DNA from: Paludibacter sp.
GTDB lineage: Bacteria; Bacteroidota; Bacteroidia; Bacteroidales; Paludibacteraceae
Reading direction: 5' to 3'
Assembly: GCA_028710415.1 (NCBI GenBank)
Contig: JAQTUE010000003.1
Location: 1-64,000 of the forward strand
DNA: 64,000 bases
Below, one piece after another: positions 56,593 to 64,000 of this stretch (position 1 is the stretch's first letter; each line of letters starts with the position of its first letter). The position numbers were made by a program, and so were the translations under genes. A model generated the notes under the pieces. The model was not told where the DNA came from, ran no database searches, and saw only the letters and a list, made by a program, of their open reading frames with translations.

Positions 56593-58095
56593 TTATCTTA
56601 GCGCTTTGTTTAACATGTAATACACCTCGTTATTGCGGATGTCCTGTTTGAAATTGCGGATATTGGTATCTTTGTCAATAATCAGCATTTCAATATCTGC
56701 TATTTCAGCATAATCTTCCATCATTTCAGTGGTAAGCGAGAATGAGAAGCTTGAGTGGTGCGTGCCACCTGCTGTGATCCATGCACCGGCACCTACTTCA
56801 AGGTTTGGCTGCGGAATCCACAACGCACAGGCAACAGGCAATTTAGGCAGAGCCTTAGGCTCAATCACTTTCACTTCGTTTACAATCATGCGGAAACGGT
56901 TTCCCATATCCACGATGGTTGCTGCAATGCCTTCCCCTTCGTGAGCCTGGAATACCAGACGGGCACAAACACCGGCATCACCGATACCCAGGAAGTGAAC
57001 CTCAATACGTGGTTTCCCCTCTGCAATTTCGGGATTTATTTCCAACATGTGCGATTGCAGGATAGAGCTTTTTGCACCATTGAAGTTCAATACATAATCT
57101 TCCAGGAATGAACATCCACCGGGAAGGCCTTGCGCCATTACCCACATGGTACGGGTCATAGCTGCTGTTTTCCAGTCACCTTCGGCACCAAATCCGTAAC
57201 CTTCGGCCATCAATCGCTGGGAAGCAAATCCCATCAATTGTTTCATGCCTTCCAGTTCATTGAAGCTGGTGGTAAAGGCTGTTGCACCTTTATCTTCCAG
57301 GAAGCGGCGCAATCCAATTTCCTGGGCTGCTGCTTCACGTACTGAATGATGTTTTGCAGCTCCTTTTTTACAATCGGCAGCAAAATCATAGATGCGTTCG
57401 TATTCAGATACTAAAGTATCGATTTCAGCTTCTGTAACAGCTTCTACATAAGGCACCAGTTTTGCAATCGGGGCATTGTCCACATGGTAACCCAGGCGGA
57501 TTTCTGCTTCTACTTTGTCTCCATCGGTAACAGCCACATTGTTCATGTTGTCACCAAAACGGATGATCAGCATGTTTTGAGAGTCAGCCCAACCGACACA
57601 AACGCGCATCCATCCGGAGATTTTTTCCTGTGTTGATTTGTCTTTCCAGTAACCTACCACTACTTTGCGTGGTTTACGCAGACGGCTGGTAATAAATCCA
57701 AATTCACGATCGCCATGAGCCGATTGGTTCAGGTTCATGAAGTCCATGTCAATTTCCGACCATGGAATTTCTTCGTTATATTGAGTGTGCAGGTGCAACA
57801 ATGGTTTTTTGTAATCCATCAAACCGTGAATCCACATTTTAGCAGGTGAGAAAGTATGCATCCAGGTAATAACACCCACGCATTTTGTATCACCATTGGC
57901 AGCGCGGAAAATGGAAGACACTTCTTCTGAAGAGTTTGCAGTACCTTTATAAACCACCTTCACAGGCAAATGTCCTGAATCGTTTAATCCTTTTACCATT
58001 TCTGATGAATGTGCATCCACATGCACTACTGCATCACCACCGTACAAAAGCTGTGCTCCTGTAACGAACCATACTTCTAAATCTTTGTAGTTCAT
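56593..58095 (-). CDS. araA: L-arabinose isomerase
   Basis: A 500-residue isomerase that turns L-arabinose into L-ribulose, with Mn2+ as cofactor. Characteristic segments are EVWFVTGAQLLYGGDAV at the start, TWMHTFSPAKMWI, LHLHTQYNEEIPW, the catalytic Glu in FNELEGMKQLMGFASQRLMAEGYGFGAEGDWK, SHMLEINPEIA and THHSSFS with the metal-binding His residues. Length equals that of the E. coli enzyme. It heads the araA-araB-symporter genes. Confidence 0.98.
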   Translation of the reverse strand: MNYKDLEVWFVTGAQLLYGGDAVVHVDAHSSEMVKGLNDSGHLPVKVVYKGTANSSEEVSSIFRAANGDTKCVGVITWMHTFSPAKMWIHGLMDYKKPLLHLHTQYNEEIPWSEIDMDFMNLNQSAHGDREFGFITSRLRKPRKVVVGYWKDKSTQEKISGWMRVCVGWADSQNMLIIRFGDNMNNVAVTDGDKVEAEIRLGYHVDNAPIAKLVPYVEAVTEAEIDTLVSEYERIYDFAADCKKGAAKHHSVREAAAQEIGLRRFLEDKGATAFTTSFNELEGMKQLMGFASQRLMAEGYGFGAEGDWKTAAMTRTMWVMAQGLPGGCSFLEDYVLNFNGAKSSILQSHMLEINPEIAEGKPRIEVHFLGIGDAGVCARLVFQAHEGEGIAATIVDMGNRFRMIVNEVKVIEPKALPKLPVACALWIPQPNLEVGAGAWITAGGTHHSSFSFSLTTEMMEDYAEIADIEMLIIDKDTNIRNFKQDIRNNEVYYMLNKALR

Positions 58096-58292
58096 AATAA
58101 TGTTTTTTATTTGTTTGTTTGTATTTTATTGTTATTTATTTCACTTTTTCATGTTTGAATTAGAACCTTATTTTTCTTTTTTTTTTGCCCTTCGTAGAAA
58201 ATCAAGCACCCCACGAATCTGCCCTTATTTCCCTTATTAGAGATCGTGCGGACTTAGTAGTCCATTTTCAAATCCAATTTATTCGATATTCT

Positions 58293-59837
58293 TTATTTTC
58301 CTGTAGTTAATTCCAGGGATATAATCGCTTTGGCGGGTATGTTGACAGTCAGCACTCCTTTACTCACTTTGGTTCCTTTGAAAGCCACAGGTTGAACTGT
58401 TGCCGGATTCTCAAAAGTGTTATGCGCATCCAGGGTGTTTGCTGTCAGGATAGTTCCGGATACATTCCCAATTTTAATATTTGCCAGGTCAATTTCTATT
58501 TTTTGGTCTTTGTCCGGATCAATATTGGCAAGAGTAATATGAATCTTACCGTTTGCATCTTTTGACGCTGATGCACTTACTGCAGCAAATTTCTTATCAT
58601 TAGATGCCAATGAATCACATTGGATATCCATGGGTAAATAGGTTGCGCCCATATGCACTTTATACATTTCGAACACATGGTAAGTCGGGGTCAACAGCAT
58701 CTTTGGACCCTCTGTCAGAATCATTGCCTGCAGCACATTCACCACCTGGGCTATATTTGTCATTTTAACCCTGTCCGTATATTTGTTGAATATATTCAGG
58801 CTTAAGGCAGCCACAAAAGCATCACGCATCGTATTCTGTTGATAAAGTGCCGAATTTATTCCCGGCTCCTGGTCCCACCAGGTACCCCATTCATCCACCA
58901 TCAATCCTACTTTTTGTTGTGGATCGTATTTATCCATGATGGCAATGTGTTTTTTTACGACAGGTTCAATTTCCAGGCATTTGCCCATGGTCCATAAATA
59001 ATCGGCCTTGTCGAATTTTGTAGCAGACCCTTTACTTCCATTCCAGCCTTTGCAGGTGTAATAATGTAACGAAAGGCCTTGCATCCGGTCACCTACATTT
59101 TTCATTAATGTTTCAGTCCATTTGTAATCGTAGTCGCTGGCACCACTGGCAATCTTGAAAAGTTTATTTCCATCATACTCACGGCAATAGGTTGAATACC
59201 GGCGGTAAAGATCTGAATAATAATCCGGAGTCATGCTTCCACCACAGCCCCAGCTTTCATTTCCTACCCCAATGTATTTTAATTTCCAGGGTTTCTCACG
59301 ACCATTTTGACGACGAAGATTCGCCATTGGGCTGTCACCGGCCGAGGTGATATATTCCACCCATTTAGCCATTTCTTCAACAGTTCCGCTGCCTACATTC
59401 CCGCTCAGGTAAGGTTCGCAACCCAGGATTTCACAAAGGTTGAAGAATTCATTGGTACCAAAGCTGTTATCTTCAACCACTCCGCCCCAGTTGTTGTTTA
59501 CCATTTTAGGGCGTTTTTCACGTGCTCCAATGCCGTCCATCCAGTGGTATTCATCGGCAAAACAACCGCCCGGCCAACGTAAGACCGGAATGTTCAATTG
59601 TTTCAATGCATTCAGAACATCATTCCTGTATCCTTTTGTGTTCGGAATCGGTGATTTCTCCCCCACCCAGATGCCACCATAAATGCAGCTTCCCAAGTGT
59701 TCGGCAAACTGGCCGTATATTTCTTTGTTGATGACTTTTTTGCCTTGGTCGGCATGAATCGTAATTTTTGAGGTAGTGGGTTGTGCTGTCACTGTTAAGG
59801 TCAACAGGCACATAAAAGCCAGGAATGTTTTTTTCAT
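58293..59837 (-). CDS. Exported GH51 alpha-L-arabinofuranosidase
   Basis: A 514-residue family 51 glycosidase with a signal peptide ([19 protein letters not shown]). The TIM barrel holds the acid/base Glu194 in [11 protein letters not shown] and the nucleophile Glu316 in [21 protein letters not shown] and [11 protein letters not shown] are also typical. A beta-sandwich closes the protein. It splits terminal arabinofuranose from arabinan or arabinoxylan in the periplasm, giving the sugar for AraA, B and D. It lies between araD and araA, about 200 bp from araA. Confidence 0.95.
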   Translation of the reverse strand: MKKTFLAFMCLLTLTVTAQPTTSKITIHADQGKKVINKEIYGQFAEHLGSCIYGGIWVGEKSPIPNTKGYRNDVLNALKQLNIPVLRWPGGCFADEYHWMDGIGAREKRPKMVNNNWGGVVEDNSFGTNEFFNLCEILGCEPYLSGNVGSGTVEEMAKWVEYITSAGDSPMANLRRQNGREKPWKLKYIGVGNESWGCGGSMTPDYYSDLYRRYSTYCREYDGNKLFKIASGASDYDYKWTETLMKNVGDRMQGLSLHYYTCKGWNGSKGSATKFDKADYLWTMGKCLEIEPVVKKHIAIMDKYDPQQKVGLMVDEWGTWWDQEPGINSALYQQNTMRDAFVAALSLNIFNKYTDRVKMTNIAQVVNVLQAMILTEGPKMLLTPTYHVFEMYKVHMGATYLPMDIQCDSLASNDKKFAAVSASASKDANGKIHITLANIDPDKDQKIEIDLANIKIGNVSGTILTANTLDAHNTFENPATVQPVAFKGTKVSKGVLTVNIPAKAIISLELTTGK

Positions 59838-59935
59838 GTTATACTATAATTTGATTTAATTTTAAATTTCCACCTTTTTATATCTAAATGCGTTGTAATT
59901 ACTTATTCACTTTAATTACTTATATCTCCTAATTA

Positions 59936-60195
59936 CCTTAATCAACTCAATCAACCAGTCAACTTAATTAACCAATTAACTAATTAACTAATCAACCAAT
60001 CAACCAATCAACTCAATCAACTTAATTAACCAATTAACTAATCAACTTATGTCTCCTAATTTGCCTAATTACCTTAATCAACTCAATCAACTTAATCAAC
60101 CAATCAACCAATCAACCAATCAACTCAATCAACCAATCAACCAATTAACCAATTAACCAATCAACTAGTCAACCAATCAACCAATCAACCAATTA
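59936..60195. repeat. Longest octamer array, with an internal duplication
   Basis: About 260 bp of AACCAATC, AACTCAATC, AACTTAATC and related units. The string TCTCCTAATT...ACCTTAATCAACTCAATC occurs twice (from about 59934 and from about 60052), so the array grew by segmental duplication. It begins inside the araD stop region (TAA at 60193-60195) and fills most of the gap to the GH51 start. Confidence 0.9.
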
Positions 60196-60876
60196 CTGTC
60201 CGTAATAAGCATCCGGTCCGTGTTTCCTGAAGAAATGCTTCTGTATTAAATGGTCGCTCATAGTTAAATCCGGATTAACCTCATGCGCTATGTACGACAT
60301 TTTTGCAACCTGTTCCATGACTACAGCATTATGCACGGCATCATGGGCATCTTTACCCCAGGAGAATGGCCCGTGGTTTTTTACCAGTACCCCGGGTATG
60401 AAGTCCGGGTTTAAACCGTTGAAACGTTCTGCAATTACATTCCCTGTTTCCAGTTCATATTCCCCTTCCACTTCCTGTTGGGTCATATCCCGGGTACAGG
60501 GAATGGCACCGCTGAAATAATCGGAATGCGTTGTACCGATATTCGGAAGGTCCAATCCTGCCTGTGCCCAGGAAGTAGCGTAGGTAGAATGGGTATGCAC
60601 CACCCCTCCGATATTGGGGAATGATTTGTATAATACCAGGTGGGTAGCCGTATCGGACGAAGGTTTCAGATTTCCTTCCACTACGTTCCCTTTCATATCA
60701 ATAACTACCATGTCTTCGGCTTTCATATCTTCGTACGAAACCCCGGAAGGCTTGATAACCACCAATCCAGTTGCACGGTCGATAGCACTTACATTTCCCC
60801 ATGTAAATATCACTAAACCATGTTTCACCAAATCCAGGTTTGCTTTGAACACTTCTGCTTTTAATTTCTCTAACAT
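60193..60876 (-). CDS. araD: L-ribulose-5-phosphate 4-epimerase
   Basis: A 227-residue class II aldolase-like zinc enzyme that converts L-ribulose 5-phosphate to D-xylulose 5-phosphate. Motifs are [34 protein letters not shown], the zinc-binding [24 protein letters not shown], and [11 protein letters not shown] with the third His. The C-terminal HGPDAYYGQ is typical. It is first in the arabinose direction after the regulator gene. Confidence 0.97.
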   Translation of the reverse strand: MLEKLKAEVFKANLDLVKHGLVIFTWGNVSAIDRATGLVVIKPSGVSYEDMKAEDMVVIDMKGNVVEGNLKPSSDTATHLVLYKSFPNIGGVVHTHSTYATSWAQAGLDLPNIGTTHSDYFSGAIPCTRDMTQQEVEGEYELETGNVIAERFNGLNPDFIPGVLVKNHGPFSWGKDAHDAVHNAVVMEQVAKMSYIAHEVNPDLTMSDHLIQKHFFRKHGPDAYYGQ

Positions 60877-60900
60877 ATACTTTTAATTTTTATATTATAT

Positions 60901-60993
60901 TATATACAACGAATTAATTAATCTGACATAATAATCTGCAAAATATTAATACTGCATCTTATGTCTTGATTCTTGATTCTTGCGTTCTATATT
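60901..60993. repeat. Interspersed element with heptamer tail, copy 3
   Basis: TATATACAACGAATTAATT, CTGACATAATAATCTGCA, ATATTAATA, then CTTGATT, CTTGATT, CTTGCGT. The first 14 bp equal those of the copy at 38864. It lies 25 bp upstream of the araD start codon and may contain its promoter. Confidence 0.8.
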
Positions 60994-61027
60994 ATGTGTA
61001 TCTGTTACACTTAAATGATTAAAAAAA

Positions 61028-61717
61028 TTACAATGAAAAATGCAATCCTTGTTGAATCAACTGATCGTACTTCTCTTTGTTGAATTTATAATAGAACGCT
61101 CCTTTTTTCGAAGAACTTTTATCTTTCTCATCCAGTTTCTCCAGGATGTCCATGGTAAGCAGTTTCTTTCGGAAGTTGCGTTTGTCAATAGGCTCCTGAA
61201 AAATAGATTCATATAGGCATTGCAAAGTAGGCAATGTAAACTGTTCTCCCAGCAGGTTGAACCCGATCGGTTTTACGGCAGTCCTGCGTTGCAACAATGT
61301 CATAGTATCTTTCACCATCATATTATGGTCAAATATAAGTTCCGGCAATTGCGTGATCCTGACCCAGCGGGCATCATATTTTTGGGCTAAGGAGGTGTCA
61401 AATTGGTCGATATCCACCAATGCATAATAAGCAACCGAAATTACGCGTTCTACATCACGGTCAATATCCCCGTAGGCACCTACCTGTTCCAGGTAAATGT
61501 CATCAATCCCGGTGAATTCAACCACCACTCTTTTGGCAGCTTCTTTAATGTTTTCAGGTGCATTTACAAACCCACCCATCAATGACCAGCCACCTTTAAA
61601 CGGCTCAAAAGGCCTGCGGGCTACAAGGATATGCAATTCATTGTCACGAAATCCAATAATTATACAATCAACTGCGACTAAAAAACTATCTTTATTTTTA
61701 TAAAATGCTGCACTCAT
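61028..61717 (-). CDS. araR: Nudix-type transcriptional regulator AraR
   Basis: A 229-residue protein from the ATG at 61717 (MSAAFYKNKDSFLVAVD). Residues about 14-150 form a Nudix domain whose catalytic box is degenerate (GGFVNAPENIKEAAKRVVVEFTG: the REVxEExG core is lost), so it binds rather than cleaves its ligand. A winged helix follows (about 155-229; LLGEQFTLPTLQCLYESIF, KRNFRKKLL). This is the architecture of NrtR-like regulators and of AraR characterised in Bacteroides thetaiotaomicron, which responds to L-arabinose. The adjacent arabinose genes support that role. A longer start at 61798 is unlikely. Confidence 0.93.
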   Translation of the reverse strand: MSAAFYKNKDSFLVAVDCIIIGFRDNELHILVARRPFEPFKGGWSLMGGFVNAPENIKEAAKRVVVEFTGIDDIYLEQVGAYGDIDRDVERVISVAYYALVDIDQFDTSLAQKYDARWVRITQLPELIFDHNMMVKDTMTLLQRRTAVKPIGFNLLGEQFTLPTLQCLYESIFQEPIDKRNFRKKLLTMDILEKLDEKDKSSSKKGAFYYKFNKEKYDQLIQQGLHFSL

Positions 61718-61815
61718 TAAAATGTTGAATAAATTCCGGTTAAAATTATTTATACATAAATAATTTATATATAAATGGTTAAGTATTCCTGTAAACAAAA
61801 ATCAGTTGTTGTTCT

Positions 61816-61844
61816 AAAACAAGTGTAAAGTAAACACTTGTTTT
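61816..61844. promoter_or_regulatory. Candidate AraR operator
   Basis: A perfect inverted repeat, AAAACAAGTGT-N7-ACACTTGTTTT, 100 bp upstream of the araR ATG. Its centre contains TACTTTAC on the minus strand, close to a -7 box, so binding would block araR transcription. Size and spacing suit a dimeric winged-helix regulator. Confidence 0.6.
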
Positions 61845-61866
61845 TTGATTTATGTATATTTGAATC

Positions 61867-61882
61867 TATGTTGTACAACATA
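61867..61882. promoter_or_regulatory. Perfect 16-bp palindrome upstream of araR
   Basis: TATGTTGTACAACATA, 23 bp beyond the first operator. It could be a second site for AraR, a CRP-like site or a site for the neighbouring regulator. Confidence 0.4.
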
Positions 61883-62274
61883 ATTTTGAAAATAATACGT
61901 AAAGCTCCTTGTCAGGTTCAAAGTTAAGCGTTACTTGCAGATTTTGCATCAACATTAAAATCTATTTTTTACCTGGGTTTGTTGTATCCTTATTCTGATT
62001 CATTTTATTATTATCCGGATTTTGTTTTTGATTATCACGATAACAAATAGAATGTGATCAACCAGAAATATTCTTGCATCTGGCCCTCTTCTGGCTTGTA
62101 TGATAGTGCCATTCGCAAACAAGTATTTCTATTGAAAAACAGGTTTAAGATATTGAAATATAAATAGATTTACATGCTAAACTATGACTTATACGCCTTG
62201 CATCCAGAAATAGAACTAATAACTAACAGAAATTACAAAAAATGGAGTTTATTATTTTATAGTCATAATCGAAT

Positions 62275-62556
62275 ACCCCAAACCTTTCAAACTCTTCAAA
62301 CTCGGAACGCTTAATGAAGGACTCGGAACGATATTTCCACGATGTCTTCACGATGTTGCTGGTATTACTGACATATTAAAGAGATGTTACAGTGATATTA
62401 CACTCCTAATATTAGGGTGTAATATCACTGTAACATCACTGTATCATCACTGTAATATCACTGTAATATCAGCGACATCGTAGCGAATTCGTTCCGAGTT
62501 TGAAAGGTTTGAAAGGTTTGAAGAGTTTGGGGTTTGAAAGGTTTGGGGTTTAGAAG
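62275..62556. repeat. Nested hairpin with 9- and 11-bp phased units
   Basis: The outer arms pair CCCCAAACCTTTCAAACTC... (62277-62309) with GAGTTTGAAAGG-type 9-mers and GGGG (62491-62556). Inside, six 11-mers in strict phase, TAATATCACTG, TAACATCACTG, TATCATCACTG, TAATATCACTG, TAATATCAGCG, ACATCGTAGCG (62420-62485), pair with the complementary AGATGTTACAG and TGATATTACAC words at 62380-62402. Confidence 0.88.
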
Positions 62557-62823
62557 AGGGGGAATTGAACATGAAGCAATGTAACTGAATAAAATTCGGC
62601 ATGCTTTCCGGACTGCTTCAAACTTTATAGTTTACTTATCAAAAGTAAAGATACACAATTATTGGTTGTCAACGCAGAAATATGCAAAAATATTTTGCTG
62701 TTCCTTTCAATGTTTTCTTTCCGTACATATTGTATTCTTTAAACCGGACGCCTGATTTCAAATGACAGAATCAATGCATTCATAATTCAGAGTTTAGTGA
62801 ATTGAAAGGTAAAATACTTATTG

Positions 62824-62895
62824 TATAAAACACAGTAATAAAAATTAGTTATTGTATTTAGTACATAATTTAATTAATTGAATATGTGTTTTATA
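62824..62895. promoter_or_regulatory. Inverted repeat upstream of the second Nudix regulator
   Basis: TATAAAACACA (62824-62834) and TGTGTTTTATA (62885-62895) are perfect inverted copies 50 bp apart, just upstream of the promoter. They may be separate half-operators for looping or for two dimers. Confidence 0.35.
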
Positions 62896-62908
62896 ACATA
62901 AAATAAAG

Positions 62909-62941
62909 TTGCAGTTATTTCAATATAATGGATTATTTTTG
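62909..62941 (+). promoter_or_regulatory. Promoter of the second Nudix regulator
   Basis: TATTTTTG (62934-62941) fits TAnnTTTG, and TTG at 62909-62911 lies 22 bp upstream. The start codon follows 27 bp after the -7 box. Confidence 0.5.
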
Positions 62942-62968
62942 TCGTCATACTAATCCTGATAGAACTAT

Positions 62969-63670
62969 ATGACGACCGAAAATTTATACAATCCCCACAT
63001 CTCTGTCGATTGTGTTGTGTTTGGTTTTGATGGAGAGAACCTCAAGGTATTACTGATCGAACGGAGTATCGACGAACAGAACGAATTGTACAACGATAAG
63101 AAACTGCCGGGAAGCGTGATTTTCTATGAGGAAGATTTGGATGATGCTGCTTCACGTGTGTTGAACGAGCTGACTGGACTGAAAAATATCTATCTGAGCC
63201 AGTTTCGGAGTTTTGGAAGCCCTAACCGGACTGCTAATCCACGCGATATCCTTTGGCTGGAACGTACTACCCAGCTAAAAATAGGCCGGATAGTAACCGT
63301 TGCCTATGTAGCACTGATTAAGATTGACCGGAAACTGGTATTCAATGCCGAAGATACCTCAGCAAGCTGGTATAATGTGAATGAAATTGCCGGCATGCAA
63401 CTTGCTTTTGACCATAATCAGATTATTGCAGACGGATTGCAGCATATCCGTCACCGGTTGGACCTGGAACCGCATTTATTGTTTGAACTCTTACCCCGTA
63501 AATTCACGATTTCCCAACTGCGATCGCTCTATGATGTAATTCACCAGACCAAGTCGGATGTACGGAATTTCCAGAAGAAAGTAGCGCAAATGCCGTATCT
63601 GGTCATGCTGGATGAGTTGGAAGAGGGGGTACCTCACAGGGCGGCAAGATTATATAAATATAAAAAATAG
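62969..63670 (+). CDS. Nudix-type transcriptional regulator, probably of xylose use
   Basis: A 233-residue NrtR/AraR-like regulator. The Nudix domain (about residues 10-160) has a lost catalytic box (GSVIFYEEDLDDAASRVLNELTG), and a C-terminal winged helix (about 165-230; LLPRKFTISQLRSLYDVI, VRNFQKKVAQM) follows. It is similar in design to AraR on the other side of the control region. The next gene on the same strand encodes a xylulokinase-type protein, so it probably senses xylose or a derived metabolite; in Bacteroides a regulator of this type stands in the same place before xylose genes. Confidence 0.88.
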   Translation: MTTENLYNPHISVDCVVFGFDGENLKVLLIERSIDEQNELYNDKKLPGSVIFYEEDLDDAASRVLNELTGLKNIYLSQFRSFGSPNRTANPRDILWLERTTQLKIGRIVTVAYVALIKIDRKLVFNAEDTSASWYNVNEIAGMQLAFDHNQIIADGLQHIRHRLDLEPHLLFELLPRKFTISQLRSLYDVIHQTKSDVRNFQKKVAQMPYLVMLDELEEGVPHRAARLYKYKK

Positions 63671-63671
63671 A

Positions 63672-63784
63672 GAACCCCTAACCCCTAAAGGGGAACTTAA
63701 TTACTTTCGGATCTGAAATGTTTTTTGAAATAGAATATAAATAAACAATACTAACTTTCTTACCCCCCTTTAGGGGTTGGGGGT
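63672..63784. repeat. CCCCTAAAGGGG-bounded element, copy 3
   Basis: The left end ACCCCTAACCCCTAAAGGGG and the right end CCCCCCTTTAGGGGTTGGGG are inverted copies with about 70 bp between. It starts 1-2 bp after the stop of the regulator gene and ends 20 bp before the kinase ATG. Confidence 0.87.
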
Positions 63785-63804
63785 TGTTATATTAACTTAT
63801 CATT

Positions 63805-64000
63805 ATGTACTTACTTGGATATGATTTAGGAAGTTCGTCGGTAAAGGCGAGTCTGGTGAATGCCGCGACAGGCGAGTGTGTTTCGAGTGCATTCTTTCCA
63901 AAGAAAGAAATGGAGATTAAGTCTGTAAAGGCAGGTTGGGCTGAACAGGACACTGAAACATGGTGGACAAACCTCAAACTGGCAACAGAGGCTGTACTGG
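63805..64000 (+). CDS. xylB: FGGY carbohydrate kinase, probably xylulokinase (5' part)
   Basis: Only the first 65 codons lie in the window; the gene runs past its end. The start MYLLGYDLGSSSVKASLVN is the ATP-binding motif of FGGY kinases, and AGWAEQDTETWW resembles the GWxEQDP..WW motif of xylulokinases. With the regulator upstream it probably opens a xylose operon (XylB, then XylA). Glycerol or other sugar kinases cannot be ruled out from this fragment. Confidence 0.82.
   Translation, partial: MYLLGYDLGSSSVKASLVNAATGECVSSAFFPKKEMEIKSVKAGWAEQDTETWWTNLKLATEAVL

Larger units (their letters stand above)
61718..62968. other. Control region between the two Nudix regulator genes
   Basis: 1.25 kb without a gene, between two divergent regulators. 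It holds two palindromes near araR (61816-61844 and 61867-61882), a large nested hairpin array (62275-62556) and an inverted repeat plus a -7 box before the second regulator. The stretch 61890-62270 shows nothing I recognise. Confidence 0.7.

Overview
The window is a chromosomal segment from an AT-rich member of the Bacteroidales (Bacteroidota). The evidence is a set of typical housekeeping and sugar genes (an order of DUF5063 protein, RNase D-like exonuclease and RlmI-like methyltransferase; apgM beside thrC; a Nudix-type AraR), promoters that repeatedly match the Bacteroidota -7 box TAnnTTTG, and weak ribosome binding sites. I would not name a genus.

Layout. 1-5.9 kb: an accessory stretch with three decayed genes (a DUF6266-like remnant, an AraC regulator split by an in-frame TAG, an HxlR regulator with frameshifts), an intact HxlR/QorB-like divergent pair with palindromic operators, an SDR and panB. 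6.1-14.4 kb: a complete potassium-scavenging Kdp locus (kdpE convergent to kdpF-A-B-C-D) with an extra, unnamed 57-residue membrane protein at its head. 14.8-16.7 kb: dnaK. 18-29.4 kb: folK, a DUF2007 membrane protein, DUF5063/exonuclease/rRNA methyltransferase, an ECF sigma factor, a YCII protein, a PQQ-like propeller, rpe and comEC. 29.5-33.5 kb: a DHH phosphoesterase, apgM, a zinc ribbon protein and thrC. 33.6-40.8 kb: an amidase, a lipoprotein, membrane proteins, a Dcp peptidase, ribF and a HAD hydrolase. 40.9-42.8 kb: a CAT-anticodon tRNA whose 3' half and terminator are duplicated 1.76 kb away, enclosing a broken AAA ATPase gene, as left by an integrated element. 43.4-48.2 kb: a hypothetical gene, an SGNH hydrolase, an HD hydrolase, an M28 peptidase and a GH28. 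48.4-61.7 kb: lacZ, galM and the L-arabinose cluster (symporter, araB, araA, GH51 arabinofuranosidase, araD, Nudix AraR), all on the minus strand. 62.9-64 kb: a second Nudix regulator followed by the 5' end of a xylulokinase-type gene.

How the genes work together. The arabinose genes form a full route: periplasmic or secreted GH51 releases arabinose, the sodium symporter imports it, and AraA, AraB and AraD turn it into D-xylulose 5-phosphate, which Rpe can interconvert with ribulose 5-phosphate. The neighbouring FGGY kinase feeds the same intermediate from xylose. LacZ and GalM handle beta-galactosides, and GH28 acts on pectin.

The most unusual feature is intergenic. The window is full of degenerate tandem arrays that keep strict unit lengths (7, 8, 10 or 11 bp) while most letters of each unit drift, several folded into long hairpins, plus at least three other short interspersed families (a CCCCTAAAGGGG-bounded element, a terminator-promoter module and a roughly 90-bp element ending in heptamers). 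Many abut stop codons or lie just upstream of start codons. I know of no described function for these in Bacteroidota, and I regard them as the best candidate for something undescribed here.
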